A DNA stretch of 10,255 nucleotides from Sphingomonadaceae bacterium (GCA_947442095.1 CANEVG010000096.1:1-10255); one strand, 5' to 3'; shown: positions 1 through 7,079, numbered from the stretch's first letter. The notes: a model not told the origin generated them from the sequence alone. Program-made: numbers and translations.

Positions 1-26
1 AATCGGGCGCAATTCGGGAACATGCG

Positions 27-488
27 ATGCGACTTTCGAGCATGGCCGACTATGCCGTCGTGACGATGAGCGCCGCTGCGCGCCATTGCGGCCAGCATCA
101 CGCCGGCGGCGCGCGGGTTTCTGCGCAGCAGTTGGCGGATGAGACCGGGCTGCCGGTGCCGACCGTGCAGAAGCTGGTCAGCAAACTCTCGGCAGCAGGT
201 CTGCTCAAATCTGTGCGCGGGCTGGGCGGCGGGCTCAAGCTGGCGCGTCCGGCGGCGGCGATCACGCTGGCCGACATTGTCGAGGCGGTGGAAGGCCCGA
301 TCGCGATGACGCCGTGCAGCGTGCATGGCCGCCACGATTGCACGCTTGAAGCCGACTGCACGGTGCGCCCGCACTGGCCCGCGATTGACGCGGCGCTGCG
401 CGGCGCGCTGGCAGGCGTTTCGCTCACCCAGCTTTCGCGGCCAGTCCCGTCCAGTCTGGCTCCCTCAAATCTTACGGTGCCCGCATGA
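27..488 (+). CDS. Rrf2-family Fe-S-sensing transcriptional regulator of the SUF operon
   Basis: A 153-residue Rrf2 protein, the expected family length. Residues 1-90 form the winged helix-turn-helix: the N-terminus MRLSSMADYAV is typical, SAQQLADETGLPVPTVQKL (about 32-50) is the helix-turn-helix, and the wing RGLGGGLKLARP follows. Three cysteines, C97, C105 and C111, are the probable cluster ligands. Their spacing (Cys-x7-Cys-x5-Cys) matches the iron regulator RirA rather than IscR (x5, x5). The gene is first in the operon and overlaps sufB by ATGA, so the two are probably translationally coupled. By family precedent it would bind the promoter upstream of itself and respond to Fe-S or iron status. 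That promoter is outside the window, so no operator can be assigned. The start at 27 has a weak GGGAA about 6 bases upstream. Family assignment is firm; the exact signal sensed is inference. Confidence 0.93.
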   Translation: MRLSSMADYAVVTMSAAARHCGQHHAGGARVSAQQLADETGLPVPTVQKLVSKLSAAGLLKSVRGLGGGLKLARPAAAITLADIVEAVEGPIAMTPCSVHGRHDCTLEADCTVRPHWPAIDAALRGALAGVSLTQLSRPVPSSLAPSNLTVPA

Positions 489-1966
489 ACGAGCAGGTCG
501 AAATCAAGGATCAGGCCGCACGCGATGCCGCCGCGCGCGTGGCGGACTACGAGCACGGCTGGTCTTCGGACATCGAGCAGGAATATGGCCCCAAGGGCCT
601 GTCGGAAGACACTGTGCGCTATATCTCGGCCAAGAAGGACGAGCCGGAATGGATGCTCGAATGGCGGCTCAAGGCCTATCGCCATTGGCTGACCATGCCC
701 ACGCCCGACTGGGCGAAGCTCAACGTGCCGCCAATCGACTACCAGGACGCTTATTACTGGGCTGCGCCCAAGGCCAAGCCCAAGCTCGGCAGCCTTGACG
801 AAGTCGATCCGGAAATCCTGCGCATCTACGAAAAGCTCGGCATTCCGCTGGCGGAGCAGGAAGTGCTCGCCGGGGTGGAAGGCGCGCGCCGGGTTGCGGT
901 CGATGCGGTGTTCGACAGCGTTTCGGTCGCGACCACGTTCCGCAAGGAGCTCGAATCGGCAGGCGTGATCTTCCGCTCGATCAGCGAGGCGATCCGCGAA
1001 TACCCCGATCACGTGCGCAAGTGGCTGGGTAAAGTCGTGCCCATGCAGGACAACTACTTCGCGGCGCTCAATTGCGCGGTCTTTTCGGACGGTACCTTTG
1101 TCTACATCCCTGAGGGCGTGCGCTGCCCGATGGAGCTTTCGACCTATTTCCGCATCAATGCGGAGAATACCGGACAGTTCGAGCGCACGCTGATCGTGGC
1201 CGACAAGGGCAGCCATGTCTCGTACCTCGAAGGCTGCACCGCGCCGATGCGCGACGAGAACCAGCTGCACGCTGCGGTCGTGGAGCTGGTCGCGCTCGAC
1301 GATGCTGAGATCAAGTATTCTACCGTGCAGAACTGGTATCCCGGCGATGCCAACGGCAAGGGCGGGATCTACAACTTCGTGACCAAGCGCGCGCTGTGCC
1401 AGGGCGCGCGCAGCAAGGTTTCGTGGACGCAGGTGGAAACCGGCTCGGCGATCACGTGGAAGTATCCCAGCTGCGTGCTCAATGGTGAAGGCTCGGTCGG
1501 CGAGTTCTATTCGGTGGCGGTGACCAACAATTACCAGCAGGCCGATACCGGCACCAAGATGATCCACAACGGCAAGAACACACGCTCGACCATCGTCAGC
1601 AAGGGGATCAGCGCGGGCAAATCGAACAACACTTACCGCGGCCTCGTCCGCGTCGCCCCGCAGGCCGAGGGCGTGCGCAACTTCACCCAGTGTGATTCGC
1701 TGCTGCTGGGCGCCGAATGCGGCGCGCACACCGTGCCCTACATCGAAGTTCGCAATCCTTCGGCGACCATCGAGCACGAGGCGACCACGAGCAAGATCTC
1801 GGACGACCAGCTATTCTACGCGATGCAGCGCGGCCTCGCGCAGGAAGACGCCATCGCGCTGATCGTCAACGGCTTCGCGCGTGAGGTGCTCAAGCAGTTG
1901 CCCATGGAGTTTGCCGTGGAGGCGCAGAAGCTGCTTGGGATTTCGCTTGAGGGGTCGGTCGGGTGA
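485..1966 (+). CDS. sufB: Fe-S cluster scaffold protein SufB
   Basis: SufB, 493 residues, full length for the family (the E. coli protein is about 495). It is the core scaffold of the cytosolic SufBCD complex, where sulfur from SufS and iron are assembled into a cluster. The C-terminal beta-helix core carries the family hallmarks: CDSLLLGAECGAHT (403-416), EHEATTSKISDDQLFY (430-445) and the ending EFAVEAQKLLGISLEGSVG. Counting back from the shared C-terminus, C403 corresponds to the essential E. coli C405 and E432 to E434. The start lies in the ATGA overlap with the regulator gene, and the N-terminus needs no extension. A 136-base gap follows that holds an inverted repeat pair, the only long break in the operon. 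A long open frame antisense to this gene is a codon-bias shadow. Confidence 0.98.
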   Translation: MNEQVEIKDQAARDAAARVADYEHGWSSDIEQEYGPKGLSEDTVRYISAKKDEPEWMLEWRLKAYRHWLTMPTPDWAKLNVPPIDYQDAYYWAAPKAKPKLGSLDEVDPEILRIYEKLGIPLAEQEVLAGVEGARRVAVDAVFDSVSVATTFRKELESAGVIFRSISEAIREYPDHVRKWLGKVVPMQDNYFAALNCAVFSDGTFVYIPEGVRCPMELSTYFRINAENTGQFERTLIVADKGSHVSYLEGCTAPMRDENQLHAAVVELVALDDAEIKYSTVQNWYPGDANGKGGIYNFVTKRALCQGARSKVSWTQVETGSAITWKYPSCVLNGEGSVGEFYSVAVTNNYQQADTGTKMIHNGKNTRSTIVSKGISAGKSNNTYRGLVRVAPQAEGVRNFTQCDSLLLGAECGAHTVPYIEVRNPSATIEHEATTSKISDDQLFYAMQRGLAQEDAIALIVNGFAREVLKQLPMEFAVEAQKLLGISLEGSVG

Positions 1967-1980
1967 TCTGCACTCTTTTG

Positions 1981-2100
1981 CCAAACCTTCTTCCTCGCCG
2001 CCCCGGACTTGATCCGGGGTCAAGCTGCCTTTCGGGCGCGGCGTTGGCGGCAGGCGGGGCCCCGGATCAAGTCCGGGGTGACCAAAGAAAGTGGGTTTGG
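1981..2100. repeat. Pair of inverted REP-like palindromes between sufB and the GNAT-DUF559 gene
   Basis: Two 19-base units are exact reverse complements of each other: CCCCGGACTTGATCCGGGG at 2001-2019 and CCCCGGATCAAGTCCGGGG at 2060-2078. Each is also a hairpin by itself, a 7-base-pair stem (CCCCGGA/TCCGGGG) with a 5-base loop. The symmetry continues imperfectly outward: CCAAAC at 1981-1986 pairs with GTTTGG at 2095-2100, so about 120 bases can fold into one long cruciform or RNA hairpin. This fills almost the whole gap between sufB and the next gene. The arrangement resembles bacterial REP/BIME elements. No T-tract follows, so it is not a canonical terminator, but it could stabilise the sufB end of the mRNA or reduce read-through. 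No further copy was seen in this window. Confidence 0.85.
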
Positions 2101-2102
2101 TG

Positions 2103-3080
2103 ATGTCAGCCGAAACTCTCACCGTGCGCGATGTAGCGCCTGACGACGCAGACGGCCTTGCGGAACTGCTCAACGCGGTGATCGCGGCGGGCGGCACGAC
2201 CGCGCTGGAAGTGCCGTTCACGCCCGACGCGCTGGACGACACTTATCTGACCGGGCCGAACGTCCACTGCTGCTTTGCCGCAGAGGATGAGGACGGCACT
2301 TTGCTCGGCTTCCAGACCTTGGGACGCTATCCGGGCCTCCCTGATGATGTGGGCGATATCGCCACCTTTGCACGCGTCGGCGGCACGCAGCGCGGGATCG
2401 GCAGCGCGCTGTTTACGGCGACGGCCAAACGCGCGGCGGAGCTGGGGCTGAGCGCGATCAACGCGACGATCCGGGCGGACAACAGCGGTGGGCTGACGTT
2501 CTATGCGCGGCAGGGCTTTGTCGATCATGGCGTGACCGAGGGCGTGCCGCTGAGCGATGGCACTTTGGTGGACCGCGTGCATAAGCGCTTCGCACTCACG
2601 GCCAAGAAACGCCTCTCCATCCGTCCACCTGCGGAGCGCGCTGCAGCGCCTGCCCTGCAGAAGAAGGGGCGCGGCTGGGCGATCACTGAATCGCGGCTCG
2701 ATACCTTGCACGATGCCGCGCGCGAGATGCGCCGCAACCCGACGCAGGCGCAGACCGTGCTGGCTGAAGCCTTGGCGGAAGCTGATGCGGGCGGCTTCAA
2801 GTTCCGCCGGCAGGTGGTGATCGGCTCTGCCATCGTCGCTTTCGCCTGCCAGCCGCTCAAGATCGCGATCGAGATCGACGAGCAATTGGACGTTGCCCCT
2901 GAAGTAGCCCACCGCCGCGACAAGAGCCTGGCCGAAGTCGGCATCAAGCTGCTGCGCTATCCGGCGCTCGCGGTGCTCAATGATGTGGACAGCGTCGTCG
3001 CCAAGATTATCGACGAAATGAAAGCCAGTTGGGCCGCGCAGCGCGCCCGGCCCCGGACCAATTATGGGCCGCGGCGATGA
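2103..3080 (+). CDS. GNAT acetyltransferase fused to a degenerate DUF559 (Vsr-like) domain
   Basis: A 325-residue two-domain protein. Residues 1-165 are a GNAT N-acetyltransferase: acetyl-CoA motif A is QRGIGSAL (about 96-103) after a beta strand, and the late motif is ADNSGGLTFYARQGF (about 125-139). A linker of about 40 residues leads to a DUF559 domain (about 205-300) with MRRNPTQAQ, FKFRRQVVIG, VAFAC, IAIEIDE and LAEVGIKLLRYPALAVLNDVDSVV. DUF559 belongs to the Vsr/restriction-endonuclease fold. The usual acidic residue in IVDFAC is alanine here (A246), and the usual LDGGQH is replaced by IDEQLD, so nuclease activity is doubtful. The substrate of the acetyltransferase cannot be told. The gene sits between sufB and sufC on the same strand, 30 bases before sufC. 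ATG 2103 is preferred; an in-frame GTG at 2091 overlaps the repeat. A role in Fe-S assembly is suggested only by position. Confidence 0.85.
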   Translation: MSAETLTVRDVAPDDADGLAELLNAVIAAGGTTALEVPFTPDALDDTYLTGPNVHCCFAAEDEDGTLLGFQTLGRYPGLPDDVGDIATFARVGGTQRGIGSALFTATAKRAAELGLSAINATIRADNSGGLTFYARQGFVDHGVTEGVPLSDGTLVDRVHKRFALTAKKRLSIRPPAERAAAPALQKKGRGWAITESRLDTLHDAAREMRRNPTQAQTVLAEALAEADAGGFKFRRQVVIGSAIVAFACQPLKIAIEIDEQLDVAPEVAHRRDKSLAEVGIKLLRYPALAVLNDVDSVVAKIIDEMKASWAAQRARPRTNYGPRR

Positions 3081-3110
3081 CCGCCACCCGCCCCTGAAAG
3101 TGCGTTCCTG

Positions 3111-3854
3111 ATGCTCAAGATTGAAAACCTCTCCGCCACGGTTGCGGACAAGCCGATCCTCAAGGGCCTTTCGCTCACCGTGAACGCGGGCGAGATCCAT
3201 GCGATTATGGGACCGAACGGCGCGGGCAAGTCGACGCTGGGCTATACGCTCGGCGGGCGGCCCGGCTATGAAGTGACCGGCGGCAGCGCTCTGTTCGACG
3301 GGCAGGATCTGCTCGCGCTGGAGCCGCACGAGCGCGCGGCGGCGGGGCTGTTTCTGGGCTTTCAGTATCCGGTCGAAATTCCGGGCGTTTCGAACCTGCA
3401 GTTCCTGCGCGAAGCGCTCAACGCGCAGCGCAAGGTGCACGGGGAAGAGCCGCTTTCCGGCGCGGCGTTCATCAAGCTGGCCAAGGAGCAGGCGGCATTG
3501 CTGCGCTTCGACATGGACATGCTCAAGCGCCCGGTGAACGTGGGCTTTTCGGGCGGCGAGAAGAAGCGCGCCGAGATGGTGCAGATGGGCATCCTCGCGC
3601 CCAAGCTGGCGATCCTGGACGAGACCGATAGCGGCCTCGATATCGACGCATTGCGCATCTGCGGCGAAGGCATCAATGCGATCATGAGGAAGCCCGACAA
3701 GGCCGTGCTGCTGATCACGCATTACCAGCGCCTGCTCGATTACGTGAAGCCCGACTTCGTGCACGTGCTCGCGGGTGGGCGTATCGTGAAATCGGGCGGG
3801 GCGGAACTGGCGCTGGAACTCGAAGAGAACGGCTACGAGGCGGTGGCGGCATGA
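3111..3854 (+). CDS. sufC: Fe-S cluster assembly ATPase SufC
   Basis: SufC, 247 residues, the normal length. It is the ABC-type ATPase of the cytosolic SufBCD complex, where ATP-driven dimerisation rearranges SufB and SufD to expose the cluster-building site. All nucleotide-binding motifs are intact: Walker A GPNGAGKST (34-42), Q-loop in GFQYP (Q85), signature FSGGEKKR (146-153), Walker B LAILDE (166-171), D-loop SGLD (174-177) and the switch histidine in LITHYQ (H204). The FSGGEKKR and DETDSGLDID sequences are specific to SufC among ABC proteins. There is no membrane segment. It starts 30 bases after the GNAT-DUF559 gene with no strong Shine-Dalgarno, and its stop overlaps the next start by ATGA, implying coupling. 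Confidence 0.98.
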   Translation: MLKIENLSATVADKPILKGLSLTVNAGEIHAIMGPNGAGKSTLGYTLGGRPGYEVTGGSALFDGQDLLALEPHERAAAGLFLGFQYPVEIPGVSNLQFLREALNAQRKVHGEEPLSGAAFIKLAKEQAALLRFDMDMLKRPVNVGFSGGEKKRAEMVQMGILAPKLAILDETDSGLDIDALRICGEGINAIMRKPDKAVLLITHYQRLLDYVKPDFVHVLAGGRIVKSGGAELALELEENGYEAVAA

Positions 3855-4240
3855 GCCTGCTGCTCGCCCTTGCGGCTGCGGCGCAGGCCGCGGACGCAGC
3901 CCCTGCTCCGGCCCCGCCGCCGGCCATAATGCCGCCTGCGTTCCACGGCGATTGGGCGCCCTCCGCAGCGGCCTGCGCAGACAAATACGCCCGCCGGATC
4001 GTGACCGGGCCGATGAACACCGAGGGCGATTATTGGGGCGTGGTCAAATCGGTCGATACACTGAGTGCGCGGCATCTTCTTGTTCGCGAAAGCGACGACG
4101 ATTTTGGGGTGGCGTTGACAGCGGACTATGCGCTGAGCCCGGATGGCAAGATGATGGTACTCCATGTGCTGGAGCGCAGCGGTGCCAAGGTTTCCGAAGC
4201 ACCGATCCCGATGGTGCGCTGTGAGGTGCCCCTTGGCTAG
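3851..4240 (+). CDS. Small predicted secreted protein of unknown function, between sufC and sufD
   Basis: A 129-residue protein that I cannot assign to a family. The N-terminus (MSLLLALAAAAQA, then an Ala/Pro-rich stretch to about residue 29) looks like a short signal peptide with a likely cleavage after AQA (residue 13), although it lacks a basic n-region. The mature part begins with AFHGDWAPSAAACADKY, a pattern reminiscent of small alphaproteobacterial periplasmic proteins with a Trp and a Cys close together. It has just two cysteines, C42 and C124, which could form a disulfide. The rest is predicted beta-rich (YWGVVKSVDT, HLLVRES, KMMVLHVLERS). It overlaps sufC by ATGA and sufD by 8 bases, so it appears to be translated as part of the operon. 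The contrast between a periplasmic protein and a cytosolic pathway is unexplained. Expression is well supported by the overlaps; export is inference. Confidence 0.8.
   Translation: MSLLLALAAAAQAADAAPAPAPPPAIMPPAFHGDWAPSAAACADKYARRIVTGPMNTEGDYWGVVKSVDTLSARHLLVRESDDDFGVALTADYALSPDGKMMVLHVLERSGAKVSEAPIPMVRCEVPLG
4223..4235 (+). promoter_or_regulatory. Shine-Dalgarno and TTG start of sufD
   Basis: GAGGTG at 4223-4228 lies 4 bases before a TTG at 4233, inside the last codons of the upstream gene. Starting here gives the N-terminus MASLALPTRKDEAFRYADL, which fits SufD. The ATG at 4164 in the same frame would add 23 residues (many Arg, Cys and Trp) that do not look like SufD and lie fully within the upstream gene. 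The GTG at 4221 overlaps the Shine-Dalgarno itself. Confidence 0.75.
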
Positions 4241-4967
4241 TTTGGCGCTCCCTACCCGCAAGGACGAAGCTTTCCGTTACGCCGATCTGGCGTCGCTCGC
4301 GCCGCTCTGGCCGATCACGCCGCACGTGATCCATGTGCCCGCTGGGCAAAGTGAGGCGCTGGCGATCACTGCGCTGTCTGACAGCGCTGAGGTGCGCGAT
4401 ATCGCCATCACAATCGAGGACGGCGCATCGTTCGATTTGCGTGTGCTCAACGCTGGCGGCGCTTATGGCCGCATTGCCGTGACCGCCACGCTCGGCAAGG
4501 GCGCATCGTTCCACTTCGGCGCGGCGCAGATCGGTGGGGGCGCACAGACGCTCGAGATCGTGACCGAGGTGCGCCATCTGGAGCCCGATGCTGTGAGCCG
4601 GCAGGTCGTGCGCTCGGTGCTCGGCGGCACGGCGACGGGCACCTATCTGGGCAAAGTGCACGTCGCGCGTGGTGCGATCGGCACGGACGGCGAGCAATCG
4701 ATCCGCGCCATGCTGCTCGCGCGCACCGCCACCGCCAATGCGCGGCCCGAGCTGGAAATCTACGCCGACGACGTGAAGTGCGCTCATGGCTGCGCGGTGG
4801 GTGAGCTCAGCGCCGAGGGCCTGTTCTACCTGCAATCGCGCGGCCTGCCCCCGGCCGAAGCCAAAAAGCTGATGCTCCATGCGTTCATAGCGGAAGCGTT
4901 CGTGGGTGCGCCCGCTGCCGAAGCGCTGACCGAGGCCGCGCTCACCGCGCTGGAGGGCTTGCTATGA
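4233..4967 (+). CDS. sufD: Fe-S cluster assembly protein SufD (short form)
   Basis: SufD, 244 residues from the TTG start. It is the SufB paralogue that pairs with SufB and SufC in the cytosolic SufBCD scaffold and is linked to iron entry. The N-terminal stretch LPTRKDEAFRYADL (6-19) and the C-terminal core KCAHGCAVGELSAEGLFYLQSRG (split here as KCAHG at 182-186 and GLFYLQSRG at 196-204) are diagnostic. H185 corresponds by distance from the C-terminus to E. coli H360, which matters for cluster assembly. The protein is much shorter than E. coli SufD (about 420 residues) because the N-terminal helical region is reduced; the beta-helix core is kept. The gene overlaps the upstream small gene by 8 bases and sufS by ATGA, so translation is probably coupled on both sides. 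Confidence 0.94.
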   Translation: MASLALPTRKDEAFRYADLASLAPLWPITPHVIHVPAGQSEALAITALSDSAEVRDIAITIEDGASFDLRVLNAGGAYGRIAVTATLGKGASFHFGAAQIGGGAQTLEIVTEVRHLEPDAVSRQVVRSVLGGTATGTYLGKVHVARGAIGTDGEQSIRAMLLARTATANARPELEIYADDVKCAHGCAVGELSAEGLFYLQSRGLPPAEAKKLMLHAFIAEAFVGAPAAEALTEAALTALEGLL

Positions 4968-6190
4968 ACGATATGTCGCCTATTTCCGCGAACGCGCAGG
5001 ACCTCGCGCAGTGGCCGGGCCTGCGCCATGCTGATGGCAGCCGCTGGCACTATCTCGATACCGCCGCCACCGCACAGAAACCGCAAGGGGTGATCGATGC
5101 CATGGCGCGCGCCATGGGCATGGACTACGCCACTGTCCACCGCGGGGTCTATACGCGCTCGGCGGACATGACGCGGGCGTATGAGCAGGCACGGCGCACC
5201 GTTGCGGCACTAATCGGCGGCGACGAGAACGAACTGGTGTTCACGCGCGGCGCGACCGAGGCGATCAACCTGGTGGCGCAATCGTGGGGCATCGCCAACC
5301 TGAAGCCGGGTGACCGCGTGTTGCTTTCCCAGCTGGAGCACCATTCGAACATCGTGCCCTGGCAGCTGATCCGAGCGCGCACCGGGCTTGAAATCGACGT
5401 CTGCCCGCTGACGGCGGACGGGCAGATCGATCTCGATGCAGCGGAAGCGATGCTGACCCCGGCGCACAAGCTGGTGGCGTTCGCGCATGTCTCAAACGTG
5501 CTCGGCTCGGTGCTCGATGCGCCGCGCGCGGTGCGCCTAGCCCATGCGGTGGGGGCGAAGATCCTGCTCGATGGGTGCCAGTCGGTGGCGCGTCTGCCTG
5601 TGGATGTCGCGGCGCTCGCCTGCGACTTCTATGTGTTCTCGGGTCACAAGCTCTACGGCCCGACCGGAATCGGCGGGCTCTGGGCCAAGGCCGAGATTCT
5701 GGACGCCATGCCGCCGTGGCAGGGCGGCGGCTCGATGATCGACCGCGTCAGCTTTGCCGAGACGACCTGGGCGCCCGCGCCGCAGCGGTTCGAGGCGGGA
5801 ACGCCAGCGATTGTCGAGGCGATTGCCTTTGGAGCGGCGGCTGATTTCGTGACGGCGCATGGCCTCGCCGCGATCCAGGCGCACGAGGCGGCGCTGGTGG
5901 CCAAGGCACGCGAGGCGCTGGGGCGGATCAATTCGGTGCGGCTGTATGGCCCTCAGGACTCCGCCGGTATCGTCAGCTTCGCGCTGGAAGGCGTGCACCC
6001 GCACGATCTCGGCACGATCCTCGACGAGGAAAACGTCGCCATCCGCGCCGGGCATCACTGCGCTCAGCCTCTGATGGAATACCTCGGCGTGCCTGCCACG
6101 GCGCGCGCCAGCTTCGGCATTTACAGCGATGAAAGCGATATCTCTGCGCTTGTGCGCGGGATTGAGAGAACCATGAGGATTTTCGGATGA
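4964..6190 (+). CDS. sufS: Cysteine desulfurase SufS (group II)
   Basis: SufS, 408 residues, full length. It is a PLP enzyme that converts L-cysteine to L-alanine and holds the sulfur as a persulfide for transfer to SufB. Visible features: the aminotransferase class V fold with TRGATEAINLVA (94-105), the cofactor-contacting EHHSNIVPW (125-133), D203 in LLDGCQS, the Schiff-base lysine K229 in SGHKLYGPTG (226-235), and the active-site cysteine C366 in RAGHHCAQP (361-369). The short RAGHHC loop marks group II, which usually needs a SufE or SufU partner to accept sulfur; neither gene is in the window. R381 of ARASFGIY matches the conserved substrate-binding arginine. It overlaps sufD by ATGA and is followed after 10 bases by sufT. 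Confidence 0.97.
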   Translation: MNDMSPISANAQDLAQWPGLRHADGSRWHYLDTAATAQKPQGVIDAMARAMGMDYATVHRGVYTRSADMTRAYEQARRTVAALIGGDENELVFTRGATEAINLVAQSWGIANLKPGDRVLLSQLEHHSNIVPWQLIRARTGLEIDVCPLTADGQIDLDAAEAMLTPAHKLVAFAHVSNVLGSVLDAPRAVRLAHAVGAKILLDGCQSVARLPVDVAALACDFYVFSGHKLYGPTGIGGLWAKAEILDAMPPWQGGGSMIDRVSFAETTWAPAPQRFEAGTPAIVEAIAFGAAADFVTAHGLAAIQAHEAALVAKAREALGRINSVRLYGPQDSAGIVSFALEGVHPHDLGTILDEENVAIRAGHHCAQPLMEYLGVPATARASFGIYSDESDISALVRGIERTMRIFG

Positions 6191-6200
6191 GGTTCTGGGG

Positions 6201-6683
6201 ATGATGGGCGAAGAACGCAAATTTGCAATCGAGGAAGTCGAGGCAGTGGAGGCACCGAAGCGTGCTTTCGTGGAGCAGGCGGTGGAGGAAGCTCCTGCTG
6301 AAAGCTCCGAGCGCAAGCGCGACTATCTCGACGGGTTTCTGGCCGCGCAGCCGGTTGAAGCCGGTCCTGGCGAGCCGGGCGGTGAAATCTACGAGGCCGT
6401 CGTCAGCGCGCTGCGCGAGATTTTCGATCCGGAGATCCCGGTCAATATCTACGACCTTGGCCTGATCTACGGCGTCGACGTGAGCCTGGAAGGTTCGGTC
6501 GTGGTCAGCATGACACTGACAACACCGAATTGCCCAGTGGCCGAGTCGATGCCCGCCGAGGTGGAACTACGCGTCGAGGCAGTGCCCGGCGTGCGCGACG
6601 CCGAGGTGAATCTGGTGTGGGATCCGCCATGGGACCCGCAGAAGATGAGTGATGATGCCAAGCTTGAGCTGGGAATGCTCTGA
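6201..6683 (+). CDS. sufT: SUF-associated MIP18/DUF59 protein SufT
   Basis: A 160-residue protein. Residues 62-160 are the DUF59 (MIP18/SufT) domain: ALREIFDPEIPVNIYDLGLIY (DPEIPVNIYDLGLIY at 76-90), the cysteine C111 in TPNCPVAESM, and the end VWDPPWDPQKMSDDAKLELGML. The family acts in maturation or delivery of Fe-S clusters. Residues 1-60 form an acidic, probably disordered tail rich in Glu, ending in DYLDGFLAAQP, longer than the bare domain of about 100 residues. There is no Walker motif, so it is not an ApbC/Mrp fusion. The start has two tandem ATGs (6201 and 6204) just after GGGG; the second gives better Shine-Dalgarno spacing and would remove only one residue. It is 10 bases after sufS and 23 bases before sufA, hence operonic. 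Confidence 0.92.
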   Translation: MMGEERKFAIEEVEAVEAPKRAFVEQAVEEAPAESSERKRDYLDGFLAAQPVEAGPGEPGGEIYEAVVSALREIFDPEIPVNIYDLGLIYGVDVSLEGSVVVSMTLTTPNCPVAESMPAEVELRVEAVPGVRDAEVNLVWDPPWDPQKMSDDAKLELGML

Positions 6684-6706
6684 ACCGCTCCCATATAGGT
6701 GATACC

Positions 6707-7072
6707 ATGACCACCGACGCCCCAACCAGAACCCGCCAGCGACCCGCCGCAGTCCTTCTTACGTCTTCAGCCGAGGCGCGCATCGCCAAACTGATGCAGA
6801 CCGCCCCTGAAGACGCAATCGGGGTCAAGCTCTCCACCCCCCGCCGGGGCTGCTCGGGCCTCGCCTATTCGGTCGACTATGTCGGCTCCGCCAATCCGAT
6901 GGACGAGCGGATTGAGACCCCGGGCGGCACGTTCTTCATCGATGGCGGATCGGTGCTCTATCTGATCGGCAGCACGATGGACTGGCAGGAAGATGATTTC
7001 ACTGCCGGGTTCGTGTTCCAGAACCCCAACGCCAAGGGCAGCTGCGGTTGCGGCGAGAGCTTCACGATTTGA
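6707..7072 (+). CDS. sufA: A-type Fe-S carrier protein SufA
   Basis: A 121-residue A-type carrier (HesB/IscA/SufA family). The three conserved cysteines are present: C49 in RRGCSGLAY, and C113 and C115 in GSCGCGESF at the C-terminus. They bind an Fe-S cluster at the dimer interface and pass it to target proteins. Residues 17-110 form the compact domain (LTSSAEARIAKL, FFIDGGSVLYLIGSTMDW, FVFQNPNAKG). An N-terminal extension of about 15 residues (TTDAPTRTRQRPA) is basic and Thr/Pro-rich. AGGTGAT at 6697-6703 gives the clearest Shine-Dalgarno of the operon, 3-4 bases before the ATG. The gene closes the operon. SufA rather than IscA or ErpA is chosen from context; the sequence alone does not separate them well. 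Confidence 0.93.
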   Translation: MTTDAPTRTRQRPAAVLLTSSAEARIAKLMQTAPEDAIGVKLSTPRRGCSGLAYSVDYVGSANPMDERIETPGGTFFIDGGSVLYLIGSTMDWQEDDFTAGFVFQNPNAKGSCGCGESFTI

Positions 7073-7079
7073 GCTGTTG

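Noticed and set aside
98..1777. 559-codon open frame on the minus strand, antisense to the regulator and sufB
   Set aside because: It mirrors the codon bias of sufB in high-GC DNA; its translation is Arg/His/Ala-rich with no recognisable domain, while sufB is unambiguous.
3031..3071. GC-rich stems near the end of the GNAT-DUF559 gene, such as CGGCCC (3048-3053) with GGGCCG (3066-3071)
   Set aside because: Short, inside coding sequence and without a T-tract; expected by chance at this base composition.
2106..3764. 552-codon minus-strand open frame opposite the GNAT-DUF559 and sufC genes
   Set aside because: Antisense shadow: it runs through two well-identified genes and a gap, and shows low-complexity composition without a family signature.
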